39,523 bases of DNA from assembly GCA_023443095.1 (NCBI GenBank), contig JAEZVV010000038.1, forward strand, positions 1 through 39,523, in the 5' to 3' direction. Origin of the DNA: Pseudomonadota bacterium (GTDB taxonomy: Bacteria; Pseudomonadota; Gammaproteobacteria; Burkholderiales; Burkholderiaceae_F). Under the pieces are notes generated by a model. That model saw only the letters and a program-made list of their open reading frames with translations. It was not told where the DNA came from and ran no database searches. Below are positions 38,580-39,523 of the stretch, in pieces (position 1 is the stretch's first letter; every line of letters begins with the position of its first letter). A program made the position numbers and the translations under genes.

Positions 38580-39145
38580 TCCTCGATCCCGCGCTGCGCC
38601 GGCACGCCGGCCTGGTAGTGGTGCTTGAGCAGCCCCATCTCGGTCACGGTGTCGGCCGCGGCCAGCAGTTCGGCCGGCGCGTTGCGTCCGGTCAGCACCA
38701 CGTGGACCTGTGGCGGGCGCTCGCGCAGACAGGACAACACGGCCTCGAGCGGGATCCAGCCGTAACGCAGCGGATACATGATTTCGTCGAGCACGACCAG
38801 AAAATACTCGCCGCGGCGGATCTCGGCCTCGGCCAAGTCCCAGCCTTCGCGCGCGAGCCGGGCCGAATGCTCGAGATCGCGGCTCTTCCAGCTGAAGCCG
38901 TCGCCCAGGCCGACGATGGGAATCCCGAGCGACTCGAACACCCGGTGTTCGCCGAAACGCGCGCTCGGCACCTTCATGAACTGGAAAATCTTGACCCGTT
39001 TGCTCCGGCCATGGGCACGCAGCGCCAGGCCGAAAGCGGCCGTGCTTTTGCCCTTGCCGTCGCCGGTATGGACCAGGACCAGGCCGCGACGTTCGCCGTC
39101 GGGTTTGCGGGAGTCACGGGCAAGCGGAGGAGTTTCGATCAACAT
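38576..39145 (-). CDS. btuR: Cob(I)yrinic acid a,c-diamide adenosyltransferase (BtuR/CobA type)
   Basis: This is a 189-residue adenosyltransferase that adds the upper adenosyl ligand to reduced corrinoids. It shows the unusual P-loop GDGKGKSTAAFG (28-39), KIFQFMKVPSARFGEH, GDGFSWKSRDLEH, DEIMYPLRYGWI and VVLTGRNAP, a complete set for the BtuR/CobO/CobA family. The ATG at 39145 follows the btuD stop by 7 bases; frames extending upstream are btuD sequence. Its stop overlaps the DUF71 start. Confidence 0.96.
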   Translation of the reverse strand: MLIETPPLARDSRKPDGERRGLVLVHTGDGKGKSTAAFGLALRAHGRSKRVKIFQFMKVPSARFGEHRVFESLGIPIVGLGDGFSWKSRDLEHSARLAREGWDLAEAEIRRGEYFLVVLDEIMYPLRYGWIPLEAVLSCLRERPPQVHVVLTGRNAPAELLAAADTVTEMGLLKHHYQAGVPAQRGIED

Positions 39146-39152
39146 GGTGTTC

Positions 39153-39523
39153 TCACAAGGCAGGCAGGGCGAACCAGTGGCGCCGGCCGTCACGCTCCAG
39201 ACCCTCGATCGTGAAAGCGCGGTCGAAAACCTCGACCAGCGCTGCTTGCACCTGGGCATCGGCGGGGTGGCCGTCGGCGCGCAGCCGGCCGCCTGCGAGC
39301 ACCAGCACGCGGTCGGCCGCCAGCGCCAGGTTCAGGTCGTGCACCACCGCAACCACGGCGGCGCCGCCCGCGGCCCGCGCCCGCAGGCAACGTACCAGGG
39401 CGATCTGATGCGGGGCGTCGAGGTGGGTCGTGGGTTCGTCGAGCAGCAGCACCGGCGCTTCGACCGCCAGGGCACGTGCGAGCAGGACCCGCTGCCGCTC
39501 GCCGCCGGAGAGCTGGTTCAGGC
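39153..39523 (-). CDS. btuD: Cobalamin (BtuD-like) ABC transporter ATP-binding protein, C-terminal part
   Basis: Only the last 123 residues are inside the window; the frame is open to the edge. They include the signature LSGGERQRVLLARAL, Walker B VLLLDEPTTHLD and the H-loop VVHDLNLAL, with a FecE/BtuD-type C terminus (VLVLAGGRLRADGHP). The Walker A region lies outside. The B12 assignment depends on the downstream cobalamin genes; on its own it could equally be a siderophore or heme ATPase. It seems to belong to a combined corrinoid uptake and remodelling operon. Confidence 0.82.
   Translation of the reverse strand, partial: LNQLSGGERQRVLLARALAVEAPVLLLDEPTTHLDAPHQIALVRCLRARAAGGAAVVAVVHDLNLALAADRVLVLAGGRLRADGHPADAQVQAALVEVFDRAFTIEGLERDGRRHWFALPAL

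Noticed and set aside
38576..39523. Cobalamin riboswitch for the B12 operon
   Set aside because: No B12-box-like leader was recognised; the operon start lies beyond the right edge, so none would be expected inside the window.
1..39523. CRISPR arrays, insertion sequences, prophage, tRNA or rRNA genes
   Set aside because: No regularly spaced repeats, transposase or integrase frames, or tRNA/rRNA-like sequence were noticed on reading the window.

Overview
The window is chromosomal DNA from a GC-rich Gram-negative bacterium, very probably a betaproteobacterium. I lean to Rhodocyclales or a close relative, but that is an inference. The grounds are: an intracellular cysteine-type PHB depolymerase and a PhaF-like phasin, the orphan rnfB - nth - DUF1841 gene order, a fused LivHM permease, a TonB/Fur-controlled heme operon, and tightly packed genes with no visible mobile DNA, rRNA, tRNA or CRISPR. 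About 38 genes can be supported. Most of the very long antisense reading frames are by-products of high GC.

Layout. (1) 1-6811, minus strand: a heme-uptake operon under a Fur box, in the order hemP, TonB-dependent receptor, hmuS, hmuT, hmuU, hmuV, tonB (cut by the window edge). The last five genes are chained by ATGA-type stop/start overlaps. (2) 6.8-17.0 kb: a storage-lipid region. A two-domain fatty acyl-CoA reductase (minus strand) is divergent from a plus-strand series of phasin, patatin-like lipase, TetR regulator and TPR protein. A YbaL-type K+/H+ antiporter follows, then a wax ester synthase/diacylglycerol acyltransferase (minus) divergent from an acyl-CoA-binding protein (plus), then a PHA-granule-region protein (minus). 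(3) 17.1-26.3 kb, minus strand: an NhaD-like antiporter, an orphan LutC, an aminotransferase, PncB, and a branched-chain amino acid type ABC transporter (LivF, LivG, fused LivHM, substrate-binding protein). (4) 26.4-31.6 kb, plus strand: 7Fe ferredoxin FdxA, ferredoxin-NADP reductase, intracellular PHB depolymerase, RnfB-like ferredoxin, endonuclease III, a DUF1841 protein and an exported S1/P1 nuclease. (5) 31.5-34.4 kb: a DUF1428 protein (minus) and a methyl-accepting chemotaxis protein (plus). (6) 34.4-39.5 kb, minus strand: a cobalamin operon ordered btuD (cut by the edge), btuR, DUF71 PP-loop ATPase, cbiB, cobC-type decarboxylase, cobQ.

How it fits together. Region 2 is the most interesting. 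It encodes acyl-CoA to fatty alcohol reduction, wax ester/triacylglycerol esterification and acyl-CoA buffering, interleaved with proteins of polyhydroxyalkanoate granules, and a depolymerase follows 10 kb later. This suggests that two kinds of carbon-storage inclusion are managed from one locus, with a TetR regulator, a patatin-like lipase and an uncharacterised TPR protein as candidate regulators or remodelling factors. No PHA synthase lies in the window. The cobalamin operon contains a DUF71 enzyme where a B12-salvage role has been predicted for this family but where a proven function is lacking.
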